Positions 24,001 through 29,900 of a DNA stretch of 64,000 nucleotides are shown piece by piece; the stretch's first letter is position 1, and every line of letters starts with the position of its first letter. This stretch comes from Whitmania pigra (Eukaryota; Annelida; Clitellata; Hirudinida; Haemopidae), in the NCBI GenBank assembly GCA_021613335.1, contig JAJTWR010000437.1, forward strand, positions 1 through 64,000, read 5' to 3'. The notes below the pieces were generated by a model. It had not been told where the DNA came from. It was given only the letters and a program-made list of their open reading frames with translations, and ran no database searches. Position numbers and translations under genes: made by a program.

Positions 24001-25923
24001 TTGTCCAGTTTTCTCTTACACCTTCAGTTTTAGAACGAAAAAAGTACACAGAACAGCTATAGAGTGTTACCCCTCAGATGTTCATCTATGTCAAAATCAG
24101 TAAGAGTGAATTGCATTCGGCGACATAGATGAACCGACATAACCGATTAGAAAATTTTACGACAAAGGTGTGAATTTGGCGGTTCTGCTTCAAAGTTGTC
24201 GATTTCATACTTCTTCTCTATTGTCCAGTTTTCTCTTACACCTTCAGTTTTAGAACGAAAAAGTACACAGAACAGCTATAGAGTGTTAGCCCTCAGATGT
24301 TCATCTATGTCAAAATCAGTAAGAGTGAATTGCATTCGGCGACATAGATGAACCGACATAACCGATTAGAAAATTTTACGACAAAGGTGGAAATTTGGAG
24401 GTTCTGCTTCAAAGTTGTCGATTATTCACGGGTATCGAGATAATTGATGAAAAGTGGCGAATTCGGCCCTCTTTTGCACTCGAGATTTAGGGTTCGACAA
24501 CATAAATGAATGGACATAACCGATGAGAAAATGATAAGGCAAAGAAGGATTTTGGCGGTTCCCCCTTGACTTAATAGGGTTGGCAATTTAACCGAGGTAG
24601 AGATAAGTCCTGTACTATCAATTTTCAAAAAAATGCTTTTTAGAGGCGCAAATATAACAGATATTCCCAATGACGCTAGCTTGCATGCACGACACGGTCC
24701 GACAAATCTTATGCCATATTTATTTATTTGATTAAAGTCCGTTTCTTAACTAAGATGATTAAGATATTTTATTGCCAAATGCAATATATGGGCATTTATA
24801 TGGGCTGGTTGCGAGACCCTCACATATTAATTTAGTATCAAAACCTTGCATTACTTACTACAGTTGAATTGTTCTGGCAAAAATTACTGCATTTTGATCA
24901 CAAAAGTCTCTTTAAACAAATTTGAAAACTAGTCCGTATCAAAATTATCTTAATTATCAGTGATTAATTAATGTTTGTTCATAATTACTTGCATTCTGAA
25001 AAGAGTACTTTGAAAAGGTTACAAAAAAATTAACCGCTGATATTTTTACCTAACATAGTTGAATCATCATTTTCTTTAAAGACAATTTTTAGAGACATCG
25101 GAGCAAAATCAATGTTCTGAATAAATTCGATGTATCTCAAAAGTGCATTAGTTGCTGCTAGGCAATAGTATCTAAAACAACAACTTATTGTAAAGCATTT
25201 AGTCACGAAATAAATACAAAGATTCTAAATACTTTGTGTTAACTTCTAAGCCAATTGCTGATTCGCCTGGCAAGCATAATTTTGTAATACACTGAATACC
25301 TACAATGCAAAAAATCATAACAAAGACTTTCAAGATGTTCAATCACTAAACTAGCCTTTCTGATCATTAAAGTATTTTCGATTAACTGAGGTGACTTTCA
25401 TAGTAAAGCAGTTTTCTGAAATTAGCTGGAACAGCCTTGACGAGTTCCCCATTTCACAGATAGTGTTTGGTAGAATTAGCTGTAAAATACTTTTATAATT
25501 TTAAAGATACGAATAAACGTTCCGTAAAGTTCACAAGATTAACCTCCAAAGGGTTTAATATGTTTAGCATAGTGATCAATTTCGCATATGTTTGTGAATC
25601 AGTAAATTGATAGAGTTGTAAAACAGGATTTCTCAAATCATAAGCAGCTAGACCCACTTCTCCTTTTGCATTACCTCTTCCTTCTATGATAGCTAGATTG
25701 GAAATCACTTAAAATATTTACATATTTATTTATTAATGAAATCCACAATTATGGAATCACAACACCTACCAACGAGAATAGAAGTTTCAAAAGAAGGTGT
25801 TGAAATATTTACAGAGTTACTCCTTGGTTCTGAAATTGGACATGGAGTACAAAAATTGTCGCTGCTTGTCTCACAAATGCGTCCGATTACATGAGGAGTC
25901 CAGGAGAATAGTTTGGTGCACAT
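2536..25923 (-). CDS. MSH4: MSH4, meiotic MutS homologue (multi-exon gene, about 23 kb)
   Basis: MSH4 pairs with MSH5 in the nucleus to stabilise recombination intermediates during meiosis. Exons placed, in transcript order: 25923-25770, 25707-25544, 25479-25356, 25299-25233, 25171-25050, 23163-23020, 22954-22683, 22615-22496, 22360-22348, 22285-22232, 18899-18724, (unresolved lever part), 13656-13534, 5102-5008, 4883-4836, 4761-4594, 4127-4055, (part unresolved), 3018-2759, 2682-2536. Splice phases agree across every resolved junction. The start ATG at 25923 is the first Met after an in-frame stop. The Walker A motif is split by an intron (GPNM then SGKST) and Walker B reads VVIDELGRG. Typical MSH4 landmarks include SWTP near the N-terminus, VIEGRG-like (IIEGRG), SKYYCLAA-like, [15 protein letters not shown] and LYKLSE. 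The resolved N-terminal region is shorter than in vertebrates. The g-phase ATPase C-terminus has one unresolved frame change (see separate entry). Large introns hold transposons. I am sure of the family; exon edges are by eye. Confidence 0.9.
3640..3750. repeat. MITE-like end with palindrome
   Basis: Contains the palindrome GTGTGACGTCACAC (about 3639-3652) and a 'cccctcaccctc/ccccctccccctc' C-rich block followed by 'ggacggccccaaa'. This composition resembles terminal parts of short DNA transposons with TGACGTCA-type ends that are widespread in invertebrates. No partner end was found. Confidence 0.3.
4055..4127 (-). CDS. MSH4: MSH4 Walker B exon
   Basis: Acceptor TTTGCAAG, donor AGGG|GTTAGT. 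It encodes [20 protein letters not shown] followed by ELGR(G). The Walker B aspartate and following glutamate needed for ATP hydrolysis are present. The following exon (GTxTxEG and FATHF motifs) is not securely found. A 36-nt candidate at 3474-3509 reads [11 protein letters not shown] with good splice borders, but the expected ATHF motif is not visible. Confidence 0.88.
4594..5102 (-). CDS. MSH4: MSH4 ATPase exons (Walker A)
   Basis: Three exons. 5102-5008 encodes [20 protein letters not shown], the conserved entry to the MutS ATPase domain. 4883-4836 encodes [16 protein letters not shown]. 4761-4594 encodes [20 protein letters not shown] then [20 protein letters not shown]. The P-loop GPNMSGKST is therefore cut by a 74-bp intron between M and S. 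Donors are GTACTA, GTTAAA and GTATGT; acceptors all end AG. Read unspliced, the middle exon runs into intron and appears to lose its P-loop, which is an artefact. Confidence 0.92.
5343..6752 (-). mobile_element. Tc1/mariner-type transposon, near full length
   Basis: Starts TA|CAGTGCTAGAAAAAATGTT and ends with the inverted counterpart around 'cctgtcgtaataatgtttcc' (6728-6747). About 1.4 kb, the normal size for Tc1-like elements. The single gene lies on the minus strand. It sits in the 8.4-kb MSH4 intron. A shorter sister copy lies at 10864-11396. Confidence 0.85.
5830..6640 (-). pseudogene. Tc3/Tc1-like transposase, frameshifted
   Basis: Read in three frames: an N-terminal paired-like HTH part ([20 protein letters not shown]), a second HTH ([20 protein letters not shown]), then the DDE core. 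The usual first catalytic aspartate in F-S/T-D-E-K-K-F is a glutamate here (IFTEEKK). A homopolymer of A at about 6160 carries one extra base and breaks the frame before the [12 protein letters not shown] segment. The second catalytic site reads QQDNAPIH. Downstream are [16 protein letters not shown] residues with the last acidic residue. Frameshifts make it inactive. Confidence 0.82.
6935..8150 (-). pseudogene. Non-LTR retrotransposon (CR1/Jockey-like) reverse transcriptase remnant
   Basis: Reading the minus strand from 8150: [20 protein letters not shown], then [20 protein letters not shown] (7880-7800), the RT palm entry; then [20 protein letters not shown] and [13 protein letters not shown] (7531-7313); finally a post-RT tail [13 protein letters not shown] (7178-6945). 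Several frameshifts and the missing YADD region show it is a dead, internally deleted copy. The order is colinear with the LINE. Confidence 0.78.
8250..8720 (+). mobile_element. pogo-like transposon fragment
   Basis: This stretch is the reverse complement relative of 36780-37240: both share 'gcacgaggatgggacaaagtgtc', a block around the 'gctcgttgca' motif, and 'ccaattttggtca'. In the larger copy this is the distal part of a pogo/Tigger transposase. No intact frame remains here. Confidence 0.6.
8721..9128. other. No feature recognised
   Basis: AT-rich MSH4 intron sequence. I see no splice-bounded coding piece or transposon end. Confidence 0.4.
9139..10190. mobile_element. Foldback element with long arms of short tandem repeats
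   Basis: The left arm (about 9139-9385) and right arm (about 9900-10190) are inverted copies, each built from variants of a roughly 14-16 bp unit such as ACAAAATAGCCCCG. The element is flanked by a 10-bp direct repeat caagattcta (9129-9138 and 10191-10200), consistent with a target-site duplication. The arms agree closely unit by unit. No transposase of its own is visible. The size of the duplication would fit a MULE-type or unclassified foldback transposon. Confidence 0.75.
9388..9897 (-). pseudogene. hAT transposase C-terminal fragment inside the foldback element
   Basis: The minus strand around 9690-9500 reads [20 protein letters not shown] followed by [11 protein letters not shown], the hAT C-terminal dimerisation signature ('ERSFSKLK..K..LR..M...RL'). 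At 9392 the sequence CAGGGTCGGACTGG looks like a hAT terminal repeat. The foldback element therefore carries a piece of another transposon. Confidence 0.6.
10546..10590 (+). repeat. SINE tail copy
   Basis: Reads CCTAATCATCTAGTCATGGA then AAGGACGTTAATAAAC, the conserved 3' tail shared by the tRNA-derived SINEs of this window. No tRNA-like head precedes it. Confidence 0.7.
10864..11396 (-). mobile_element. Internally deleted copy of the Tc1-like element
   Basis: Starts with the same terminal repeat as the copy at 5343. Two internal blocks are absent relative to that copy (corresponding to about 5581-5874 and 6142-6338), and it stops at the equivalent of 6376, so the distal end is missing. The retained frame at 11281-11057 (minus) includes [20 protein letters not shown] and [10 protein letters not shown], less decayed than in the longer copy. 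Confidence 0.8.
11400..12240 (+). pseudogene. R2/R4-like LINE remnant
   Basis: Plus-strand pieces read [20 protein letters not shown] (RT motif 'QGDPLSP.LFN'), and near the end [20 protein letters not shown] followed by [19 protein letters not shown]. The latter matches the zinc-knuckle-like 'C..C....E...H....CP.....R..RHN' block after the RT of R2-clade elements. Frames are broken several times. Confidence 0.6.
12624..13298. repeat. Recent 337/338-bp tandem duplication
   Basis: Copy 1 is 12624-12960 and copy 2 is 12961-13298. Both begin TGCCATGAGACAAAAAAACA and end 'gagaatagt'. They look identical except for one extra C in copy 2 (ggaaagcccagtgg vs ggaaagccagtgg). It lies in an MSH4 intron, 236 bp before the exon at 13534-13656 in window coordinates. 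No gene is recognised inside. Confidence 0.9.
13534..13656 (-). CDS. MSH4: MSH4 lever/core exon (LYKLSE)
   Basis: Acceptor GTTGCAG, donor CAAG|GTTCTT. Encodes [20 protein letters not shown] then [20 protein letters not shown], matching the family's CLYKLSD..SMLDMLLSFA segment just before the ATPase domain. 123 nt, phase 1 in and 1 out, so it joins exactly to the exon starting at 5102 to give ...V-R-P-E-F. About 20 residues expected just upstream are not placed: candidate pieces are a 13-nt exon at 13892-13904 (ATGTCTCTCAATG with AG and GTGAGT borders) and a segment ending at a GTAAGA donor near 14113. Confidence 0.85.
14350..14465 (+). repeat. LINE-derived segment next to a SINE
   Basis: Resembles the minus strand at 63210-63106 (shared words such as 'aggacaacgacaatgactcgg' vs 'aggacagcaacagtgactcag', and 'ggcgagagtctatt' vs 'agcgaaagtctatt'). 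It encodes a small frame that runs into the SINE and is not a gene. Confidence 0.5.
14466..14587 (+). repeat. tRNA-derived SINE, family A
   Basis: Begins GCCCGCATGGCCTAACGGTT (A-box like) and contains GGATTCGAACCCC (B-box). The tail CCTAATCATCTAGATATGCA continues ACGGACGTTAATAAAAC. The two pol III promoter boxes, spacing and 3' A-rich end are those of a tRNA-derived SINE, not a folded tRNA gene. A second full copy is at 62974-63094. Confidence 0.85.
14806..15250. mobile_element. Non-autonomous hAT MITE
   Basis: Ends CAGTGATGAG and CATCACTG with an 8-bp target duplication ctacatat (14798-14805 and 15251-15258), as for hAT transposons. The 445-bp interior is made of repeats of 'agtaactact'-like words facing each other and has no coding content. 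Confidence 0.88.
15440..16106 (-). pseudogene. Helitron/PIF1-like helicase remnant
   Basis: Minus strand: [20 protein letters not shown], the segment before the Walker A region; then ATLLPGG and [18 protein letters not shown] followed by [19 protein letters not shown], the PIF1 Walker B region with the DEA motif; then [15 protein letters not shown], motif III (usually GGDFRQ). The Walker A part and several codons are missing or shifted. Family identity is secure; the copy is dead. Confidence 0.75.
16600..17000 (-). repeat. Tandem coding-like repeat (about 125 bp, three units)
   Basis: Three units start near 16648, 16781 and 16905, each with 'rttcatctt..ttacttcctcgat'. On the minus strand they encode a repeated charged peptide ([17 protein letters not shown] and variants), which would form a coiled coil. 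Frames are open only within units, so it is a decayed coding repeat or a minisatellite. Family unknown. Confidence 0.55.
17060..17690 (+). pseudogene. LINE post-reverse-transcriptase region
   Basis: Reads [20 protein letters not shown], then [20 protein letters not shown] and [15 protein letters not shown] (17116-17424), then, after shifts, [20 protein letters not shown] and QGKWKDVIQ. This order is typical of the region following the RT in a LINE group common in invertebrate genomes ('R.L.KWLGVP'). Frameshifted; no RT upstream. Confidence 0.65.
18150..18262 (+). repeat. 5'-truncated SINE, family B
   Basis: Body 'gcgctcagccatttatataatg' followed by the tail AATCATCTCAGTTATGCAAC and an (AAATA)n end. 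The tRNA-like head is missing. It abuts a head-only copy on the opposite strand. Confidence 0.7.
18263..18366 (-). repeat. tRNA-derived SINE head, family B
   Basis: Minus strand: TTAGCTCAGAGGGTAGCGTG (A box) and GTGTTCGCGACCC (B box) with 'cgacggtaaaagcaacattcg' between. The head is joined tail-to-tail to the plus-strand copy beside it. Confidence 0.7.
18724..18899 (-). CDS. MSH4: MSH4 exon 11 (core/clamp region)
   Basis: Acceptor CGCGCAG, donor ATG|GTAAGT. It encodes [20 protein letters not shown], then [12 protein letters not shown] and [20 protein letters not shown], a clear match to the MSH4 segment with GEKYSLP...ARGFFIQM. 176 nt, phase 1 in (Q split over the intron) and phase 0 out. 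It lies in a SINE-rich stretch, with the next resolved exon 5 kb away. Confidence 0.88.
18996..19030 (+). repeat. SINE tail copy
   Basis: Reads TAATCATCTAGCATTGCAAT then GGACGTTAATG, a diverged form of the common SINE tail, without a head. It starts about 100 bp outside the MSH4 exon at 18724-18899. Confidence 0.6.
19180..19330 (-). repeat. tRNA-derived SINE, family B
   Basis: The minus strand shows the head 'cgacggtgaaagcaacagtcg' and 'cgtgctcgcaccgcc', then the body 'gggagcgccctcggg' and 'gcgctatgtaaatgg', matching the complete copy near 44490-44690. Diverged; the tail is not clear. Confidence 0.6.
19800..20110 (+). pseudogene. Gypsy-type integrase zinc-binding region
   Basis: Frame with [20 protein letters not shown] then [20 protein letters not shown] resembles the HHCC N-terminal domain of LTR-retrotransposon integrase (H...HPG.R.....V....W..M...I..W...C..CQ). 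The two cysteines are replaced (NSSLNYQK), so the zinc site is lost. The rest of the integrase lies 1.6 kb away at 21757. Confidence 0.7.
20250..21240 (+). pseudogene. LINE debris interrupting the Gypsy integrase
   Basis: Reads [20 protein letters not shown] (20330-20400), an RT segment. Later (20700-21005) comes [20 protein letters not shown], then the FDVSADLK and [10 protein letters not shown] segments of a LINE linker between endonuclease and RT. Near 21170-21200 is '[10 protein letters not shown]', a post-RT segment. At least two LINE families or out-of-order pieces are mixed here. Confidence 0.55.
21395..21450 (+). repeat. SINE tail copy
   Basis: AAATCATTCTAGTTATGCAC then CGGACTTTAATCAAATAAATAAATAA. 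Tail only, no head. Confidence 0.7.
21755..21895 (+). pseudogene. Gypsy-type integrase core, distal part
   Basis: Reads [20 protein letters not shown] then [20 protein letters not shown], the integrase segment that carries the catalytic glutamate ('G.VER.HR.LK...'), here with the glutamate context EMIELF. It continues the integrase piece at 19800-20110 after an interruption. Confidence 0.7.
22232..22954 (-). CDS. MSH4: MSH4 exons 7-10 (core domain)
   Basis: Exon 7 (22954-22683) encodes [19 protein letters not shown] and the [10 protein letters not shown] segment. Exon 8 (22615-22496, exactly 40 codons) contains [20 protein letters not shown] and ends FAVK. Exon 9 is a 13-nt micro-exon (22360-22348). 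Exon 10 (22285-22232) reads [17 protein letters not shown]. Donors are GTAATT, GTGCGC, GTTAGT and GTGAGT, all with AG acceptors. Joined, they read [17 protein letters not shown], colinear with the vertebrate family. A 3.3-kb transposon-filled intron follows. Confidence 0.88.
22348..22360 (-). CDS. MSH4: MSH4 13-nt micro-exon
   Basis: The sequence CCTGAAATCAATG lies between an acceptor TTATTTGCAG and a donor GTTAGTAA. It enters in phase 0 from the exon ending FAVK and leaves in phase 1 into the exon beginning LLDISRR, adding the residues P-E-I-N and the first base of a Gly codon. Without it the flanking exons do not join in frame, and with it the alignment to the MSH4 family has no gap. Confidence 0.8.
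23020..23163 (-). CDS. MSH4: MSH4 exon 6 (connector to core)
   Basis: Preceded by TATCGCAG and followed by the donor GTGAGT. It encodes [14 protein letters not shown] then [19 protein letters not shown] and ILQPLN, the highly conserved MutS stretch at the connector/core boundary. Length 144 nt, phase 1 in and 1 out. It is separated from exon 5 by a 1.9-kb intron holding a pogo/Tigger-type element. Confidence 0.9.
23254..24618 (-). mobile_element. pogo/Tigger-type transposon remnant
   Basis: Left end TA|CAGTCGAATCCGGTTATGTC and right end 'gaggtagagataagtcctgta' are inverted and end in TA, like Tigger ends. Minus strand 23870-23750 reads [20 protein letters not shown] and [10 protein letters not shown], the CENP-B-type second DNA-binding helix region of Tigger/jerky proteins. 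The interior has decayed and contains a tandem duplication. It lies in MSH4 intron 5. Confidence 0.7.
23981..24420. repeat. 220-bp tandem duplication
   Basis: Two copies, 23981-24200 and 24201-24420, each starting GATTTCATACTTCTTCTCTA. They differ at only a few positions (one A in a run; 'gtgtgaatttggcg' vs 'gtggaaatttggag'). They lie inside the pogo/Tigger remnant; a related single copy is at 28870-29100. Confidence 0.88.
24722..24772 (-). repeat. SINE tail copy
   Basis: Plus strand 'atttatttatttgattaaag' and 'tccgtttcttaactaagatg', the reverse of the common SINE tail. Flanks 'cttatgcca' and 'ttattgcca' may be a decayed target duplication. Confidence 0.65.
25050..25923 (-). CDS. MSH4: MSH4 exons 1-5 (N-terminal MutS II/III domains)
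   Basis: Five exons separated by 50-62 to about 64-bp introns. Exon 1 (25923-25770) begins [14 protein letters not shown] and ends at a GTAGGT donor. Exon 2 (25707-25544) has [19 protein letters not shown], the conserved start of the connector-like domain, and ends at GTTAAT. Exon 3 (25479-25356) contains NRKYFNDQK and ends in a GC donor. Exon 4 (25299-25233) carries [13 protein letters not shown]. Exon 5 (25171-25050) reads [18 protein letters not shown] and ends at GTAAAA. Exon lengths 154, 164, 124, 67 and 122 give phases 1, 0, 1, 2, 1, which fit each following acceptor. Confidence 0.9.
25300..25355 (-). other. MSH4 GC-AG intron
   Basis: Intron 3 starts AAAG|GCTAGT and ends CATTGTAG|GT. 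With a GC donor the flanking exons join in frame as QKG|IQC, matching the MSH4 family (KGLEYI in vertebrates). No GT donor gives an open frame. GC-AG introns are a known minor class of U2 introns. A one-base assembly error is the alternative. Confidence 0.7.
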
Positions 25924-27087
25924 TTTACCAAGCTTTATGAAGTAGTTTGAAAGATAGATTATAGAAGAAGCATTAGGTGTTATTTAGAAAGAATTTGACA
26001 CGACTTTGAAACAAAATACGCAGTAACAAGATTATAACTTGAGCAAATCATTAAAAAAACGCAAGACTTATAAATCAGGTGCTATCGATATCAACACATT
26101 TTACCAAAAGATCAATTTTGCGCATGTTTTCATTAATAATATCTACCTACATTCATCGTTATCAAAACATATTACAAACAAATCGTTTTTCGGATAATGC
26201 TAAGGTGGATTAATTTAATCAAATCACCTTCCGATTTCAAAGGAACATTCGCAACTCCCTAATTACTACAATAGCAACGATAGCAGGACTTTCAATTCCG
26301 TCCGTTTCTACTAAATTAGGACGACAAAAACTACGAACATCCCCAGCTTGAGACGCCCGCACCACTCGAATTCTTCGTCTGCTCAAACAGTGAAAGCTAT
26401 TTAAAAAAACTAGAAATTATGTCGTAAAATATAACAACAAAGATTTATATTTGCAAATAGGATTTTTATATTAAATGTTATATTTAAATTGTTAAAAAGC
26501 TTACCAAATAATCTGTCACTATGTTTGCGAAATTTGCAATTTTATGGGCTTTGCTAAAATAGTTTGCCGCAAAGTCACGACTTGTTTTTACAAGCATCAG
26601 GCAAACTGAGAATTACATGATATTTGTTTAATTTCAATTTTTTTTGTTTTAGGTTTTCATCGAATAAATGACCGGTGTGAAGCTATCGGACGTCCGCTGG
26701 GTTACAAGCATATAAACAATAACAAGCAAGTTTTGGCAGCCGGGTGATAAAATGTAAATAAATAAATAAATAAATGTGGCCCCTAATATCTGCCCCGGAA
26801 ATGTGAGGAGCCTCAGAGAGAGGAAGGACTATGTTCTATCAGAAAAAGTTTGTTAACATATAATGTTCTTTAAAAAATTAATGCAATTGTTATTAAATTA
26901 TTTAGTTATAATGACAGAAGATGTTATCTATGAGGATATGACACCAGACGTTAGAATTGATAAACTTAACTTAAAGTTTGCTAAATATAAAATGAAAACA
27001 TTATTTTAGCATTAATAAATAATGATTCAAAGAAAGTCCTTAAGGGCATCATGGAATTCTAAATCGTCTACAAAAATATTTCCGCAT
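25924..27087. other. MSH4 upstream region; no further gene seen
   Basis: Holds the likely MSH4 promoter side. No clear TATA element or upstream exon is recognised. 26775-26870 ('ggcccctaatatct...gaggagcc...ctatgttct') is a repeat unit also found at 38648-38760. Confidence 0.4.
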
Positions 27088-27095
27088 GTGGCAAG

Positions 27096-28014
27096 CAGTG
27101 GCGCAACTAGGGGGCCTAACAGGAAGGACCGTGCAATTTTTCCAAATCCGATGGAAAACATCTCCTCAAGCTCGAGGAATATTATGAAATTCTTGATCTG
27201 GTAAATCATCAGATAACCAGTCGTTTTGACAACCCTGCCCTTGGCTGCTCTTGATGATTTGCAGAATTGCACAATGACTCCCGAGCTTTTCTGAATTCTG
27301 CAACCTTCATGGAAAAGATGCTGAAACTGTGCAAAGACAGCTCCAATACACATCGACAAGTTTACTTGCTGATCAATCTGATCCCAATGCATGTATCGAA
27401 CTGCAAGATCTTTTCTGAGACACAAGCATTCAGCCCGAGTTGCATTATATGTTCGATGTTGCTCTTACTCTGCCAGTTACGTCATCAGATGCAGAAAGGG
27501 CATTTTCTAAACTTCGCCTTATTAAAAGTCATCCCCGGGACGACTATGTCTGCCTGTCGTTTGCAAAGTTTATTGATAATATCTGTGAACAAAACAACTA
27601 TTGCACTTCTTCCAGTAAATGAAATGGCGAACAGATTTTCACAGACCGATCGAACAATTATTTGTAACTGAAAACACATCAAAATGTAATTTAGACTACA
27701 ACATTTCAAAATTGTTTTAGACTGTTTAGGATCTTAACTTTGTACATAATTTAGAATAAGTGAAATGTTTAAGATATCAATCTTATCATATTACAATTTT
27801 AAACATATCATAAACTTTTTTTTACATTTGCTTTAACTGGTTTGAAATTCATAATAATAATAACCTGTTCTATCTTTAATTCTTTATTAATTATAATTGG
27901 TAGTTTTGATTTGAACAGTTTCAAAAATTTTTCGACTGCGTCGGGCTTTCTTCCATTTTCTAAAATTGAGCCCCCCCCAGCATTTTTTGCTGGTTGCGCC
28001 ACTAGTGGCACGGG
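27096..28014 (+). mobile_element. hAT element, non-autonomous
   Basis: Ends CAGTGGCGCAAC and GTTGCGCCACTA, flanked by gtggcaag (27088-27095) and gtggcacg (28015-28022), an 8-bp target duplication with one mismatch. 27430-27560 (plus) reads TLPVTSSDAERAFSKLRLIK, the hAT C-terminal dimerisation motif as in ZMYM1-like transposases. The rest of the transposase is missing. Confidence 0.82.
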
Positions 28015-28022
28015 AGGTCACA

Positions 28023-28850
28023 TGCTTTTTTGAAGGCATGGAGAAGATTTTTTAATCATTTTGTAGAATATGATATTAGCTTTACATGCTGCCATAAATA
28101 GTAGCTTGCTATTCAATTAATTGTTGGATTAAATGTATGGATGTCTTCACTTTCCTAAATTTCTCCCTTTCTTTACAAAGTAATTGAAAATGCTTTCCCG
28201 TTATCTTACTAAATAACTTTTAGCTAATACTTTGTAGTTGTGGGAGCTACACATGCTTTTTGGATGCCACTTATAAAACCTCCAGGCATGCATTTTCCCT
28301 ATTTCTACTGTGTGTTGAGACAACCAGCAGTCAGTGCATGGTGGCAGTGTTGTTACTAATGAAACAAGTGCTGATATCCATGAAGCATTGAGTAATTCTA
28401 TCAAAACAATTCTATCCTTTTTGGAACTCAAAAATAATATTAATAACGCCAATAAATAAATAAATTCGAAATGTCACAAACGTTTGCAAAGCTGTGTTGA
28501 ATGTTTCGAGGTTTATCGAGATGTCTCAAAATGTCTCTATGAATGCTGGGAATACTATTGCTTGAAATTATTCAATGCAAACAAGAAACCTAACTACAAC
28601 CTCATTACAAATCCGCGTTATTATTCATTACGCATCTTTGGAAATGAAGCTCCAAAAATTACATTTAGCTTTATTCCATGTAAGTGACTCGGTGATTTAG
28701 TAGTGAAACGCTCAGTAGTTCATACGGTCACCGCAAAGCACACACGTTGCTACAGCCCATTAATCACAGGATTCTCTCATTATTCCAGCTTTCTCAACTT
28801 GCCTCAGCCCCTCGATTCTTCAATAAATTCTCAACTAAAATACGTCCAAA
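28023..28850. other. No gene recognised
   Basis: Short open frames exist (for example minus 28452-28201 with WISALVSLVTTLPPC) but none matches a family I recognise. There is an (AAATA)n run near 28450. Confidence 0.35.
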
Positions 28851-28854
28851 AAGT

Positions 28855-29291
28855 TTCTTGTTTCTTTTTCTAGCTGCAGTATGATTTCATTCTTTCTCTT
28901 TATTGACTGTTTGTCCAGTTTTCTCTTATCACCTCAAGACATTTTTGGAACGAAAAAATAGAACAGAAAAAAAACAGAATAGCGTGTTGCCCCTCATACA
29001 AAATCAGTAATGGTGAATTCAGTTGGGCGAATAAACGAAGTGACATAACCGATGAGAAAATGCTGTGACAACGTGGGAAATTGGCGGTTAAAGTCGGCGA
29101 TTAGTCAATTAGATAACTGATGTAGAGTGGCAAATTTGACACTTTTGTGCCCGAGATATTAGATTTCGGTGACATAAACGTATCAACATAACCGATGAAA
29201 ATATGATAGGTTGAATGAATTTGGCGGTTCCACGTCGACTTAATAGGGTTGGCGAGTTAACCGAGGTCGAGATAAGCGGGTTCCACTGTAT
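28855..29291. mobile_element. pogo/Tigger-type transposon end fragment
   Basis: Ends GGGTTCCACTGTA at 29291 and contains 'gttggcgagttaaccgaggt' and 'cgagataagcggg', inverted relatives of the terminal sequence at 23254. The upstream part matches the duplicated unit at 23981-24420. A second partial piece lies at 29320-29390. Confidence 0.65.
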
Positions 29292-29399
29292 TTCATTTTA
29301 TAGATATATACTCAAAACCCCAGCCCGTGGGAATTTGGCGGTTTCAGTTCAAAGTCGGCGATTAGTTCTGAGGGTCGAGAAAACCGATGAGGTTAGTCA

Positions 29400-29453
29400 T
29401 TTATTTATTTATTTGGTTAAAGTCCGTTGCATAACTAATATGATTTGGACTTG
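29400..29453 (-). repeat. SINE tail copy
   Basis: Plus strand (TTTA)n then 'ggttaaagtccgttgcataa' and 'ctaatatgatttggactt'. The usual tail, head absent. Confidence 0.7.
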
Positions 29454-29639
29454 TTAATTAGTTTTAGTTATGTAAAAGAGATGATATGTATTATTATAAT
29501 AATAGAATTATATTAGTAATTTCTTCCCTCAGGACAAACTGGGCCGGACATTTCATCCTCCTTCATCCGGATGTTTTAAGAGAGGGTGTTGATTCAGATC
29601 ATATTTTCTAACTCAAATACTGGAAATAAGAACCTCCTT

Positions 29640-29900
29640 CCTTGGAATTTGTTCTTTGTCGACACAAGCTTCTCTATATTCTTGTAATGCTGGCGGTTAT
29701 AGGTTTAGCACGTGCCACAGTGAACCACTCGGTTATGTTTGTCCTTGCAAACGAGTTTGAGATCTTGTGGAGGTGCGCCAAAGACAAGTTCAAGAGGATG
29801 CGTGGCATCTCAGACATTTATATAGAATCGTACATGGATCAGTTCCTTTAGCGTAGGCTTGGTACTCATGTTTCCAGCGTACCCTGGAACTTATCCGGGA
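29640..29900 (+). pseudogene. Merlin-type (IS1016-like) transposase fragment
   Basis: Reads ATVNHSVMFVLANEFEILWR then CAKDKFKRMRGISDIYIESY and MDQF. This matches the C-terminal DDE region of Merlin transposases ('T.NHS..FV......H.IE..W...K...K...G......YL.EF.W'). The last acidic residue lies in NEFEILW. Upstream parts are absent. Confidence 0.6.

Noticed and set aside
25320..25479. Frameshift in MSH4 exon 3 with a tempting continuation ([13 protein letters not shown])
   Set aside because: A GC-AG intron joins KG to [19 protein letters not shown], a better and phase-consistent family match; the other reading is coincidence.
27027..27425. 132-codon minus-strand frame
   Set aside because: Antisense within the hAT element at 27096-28014; the plus strand carries the hAT dimerisation motif.
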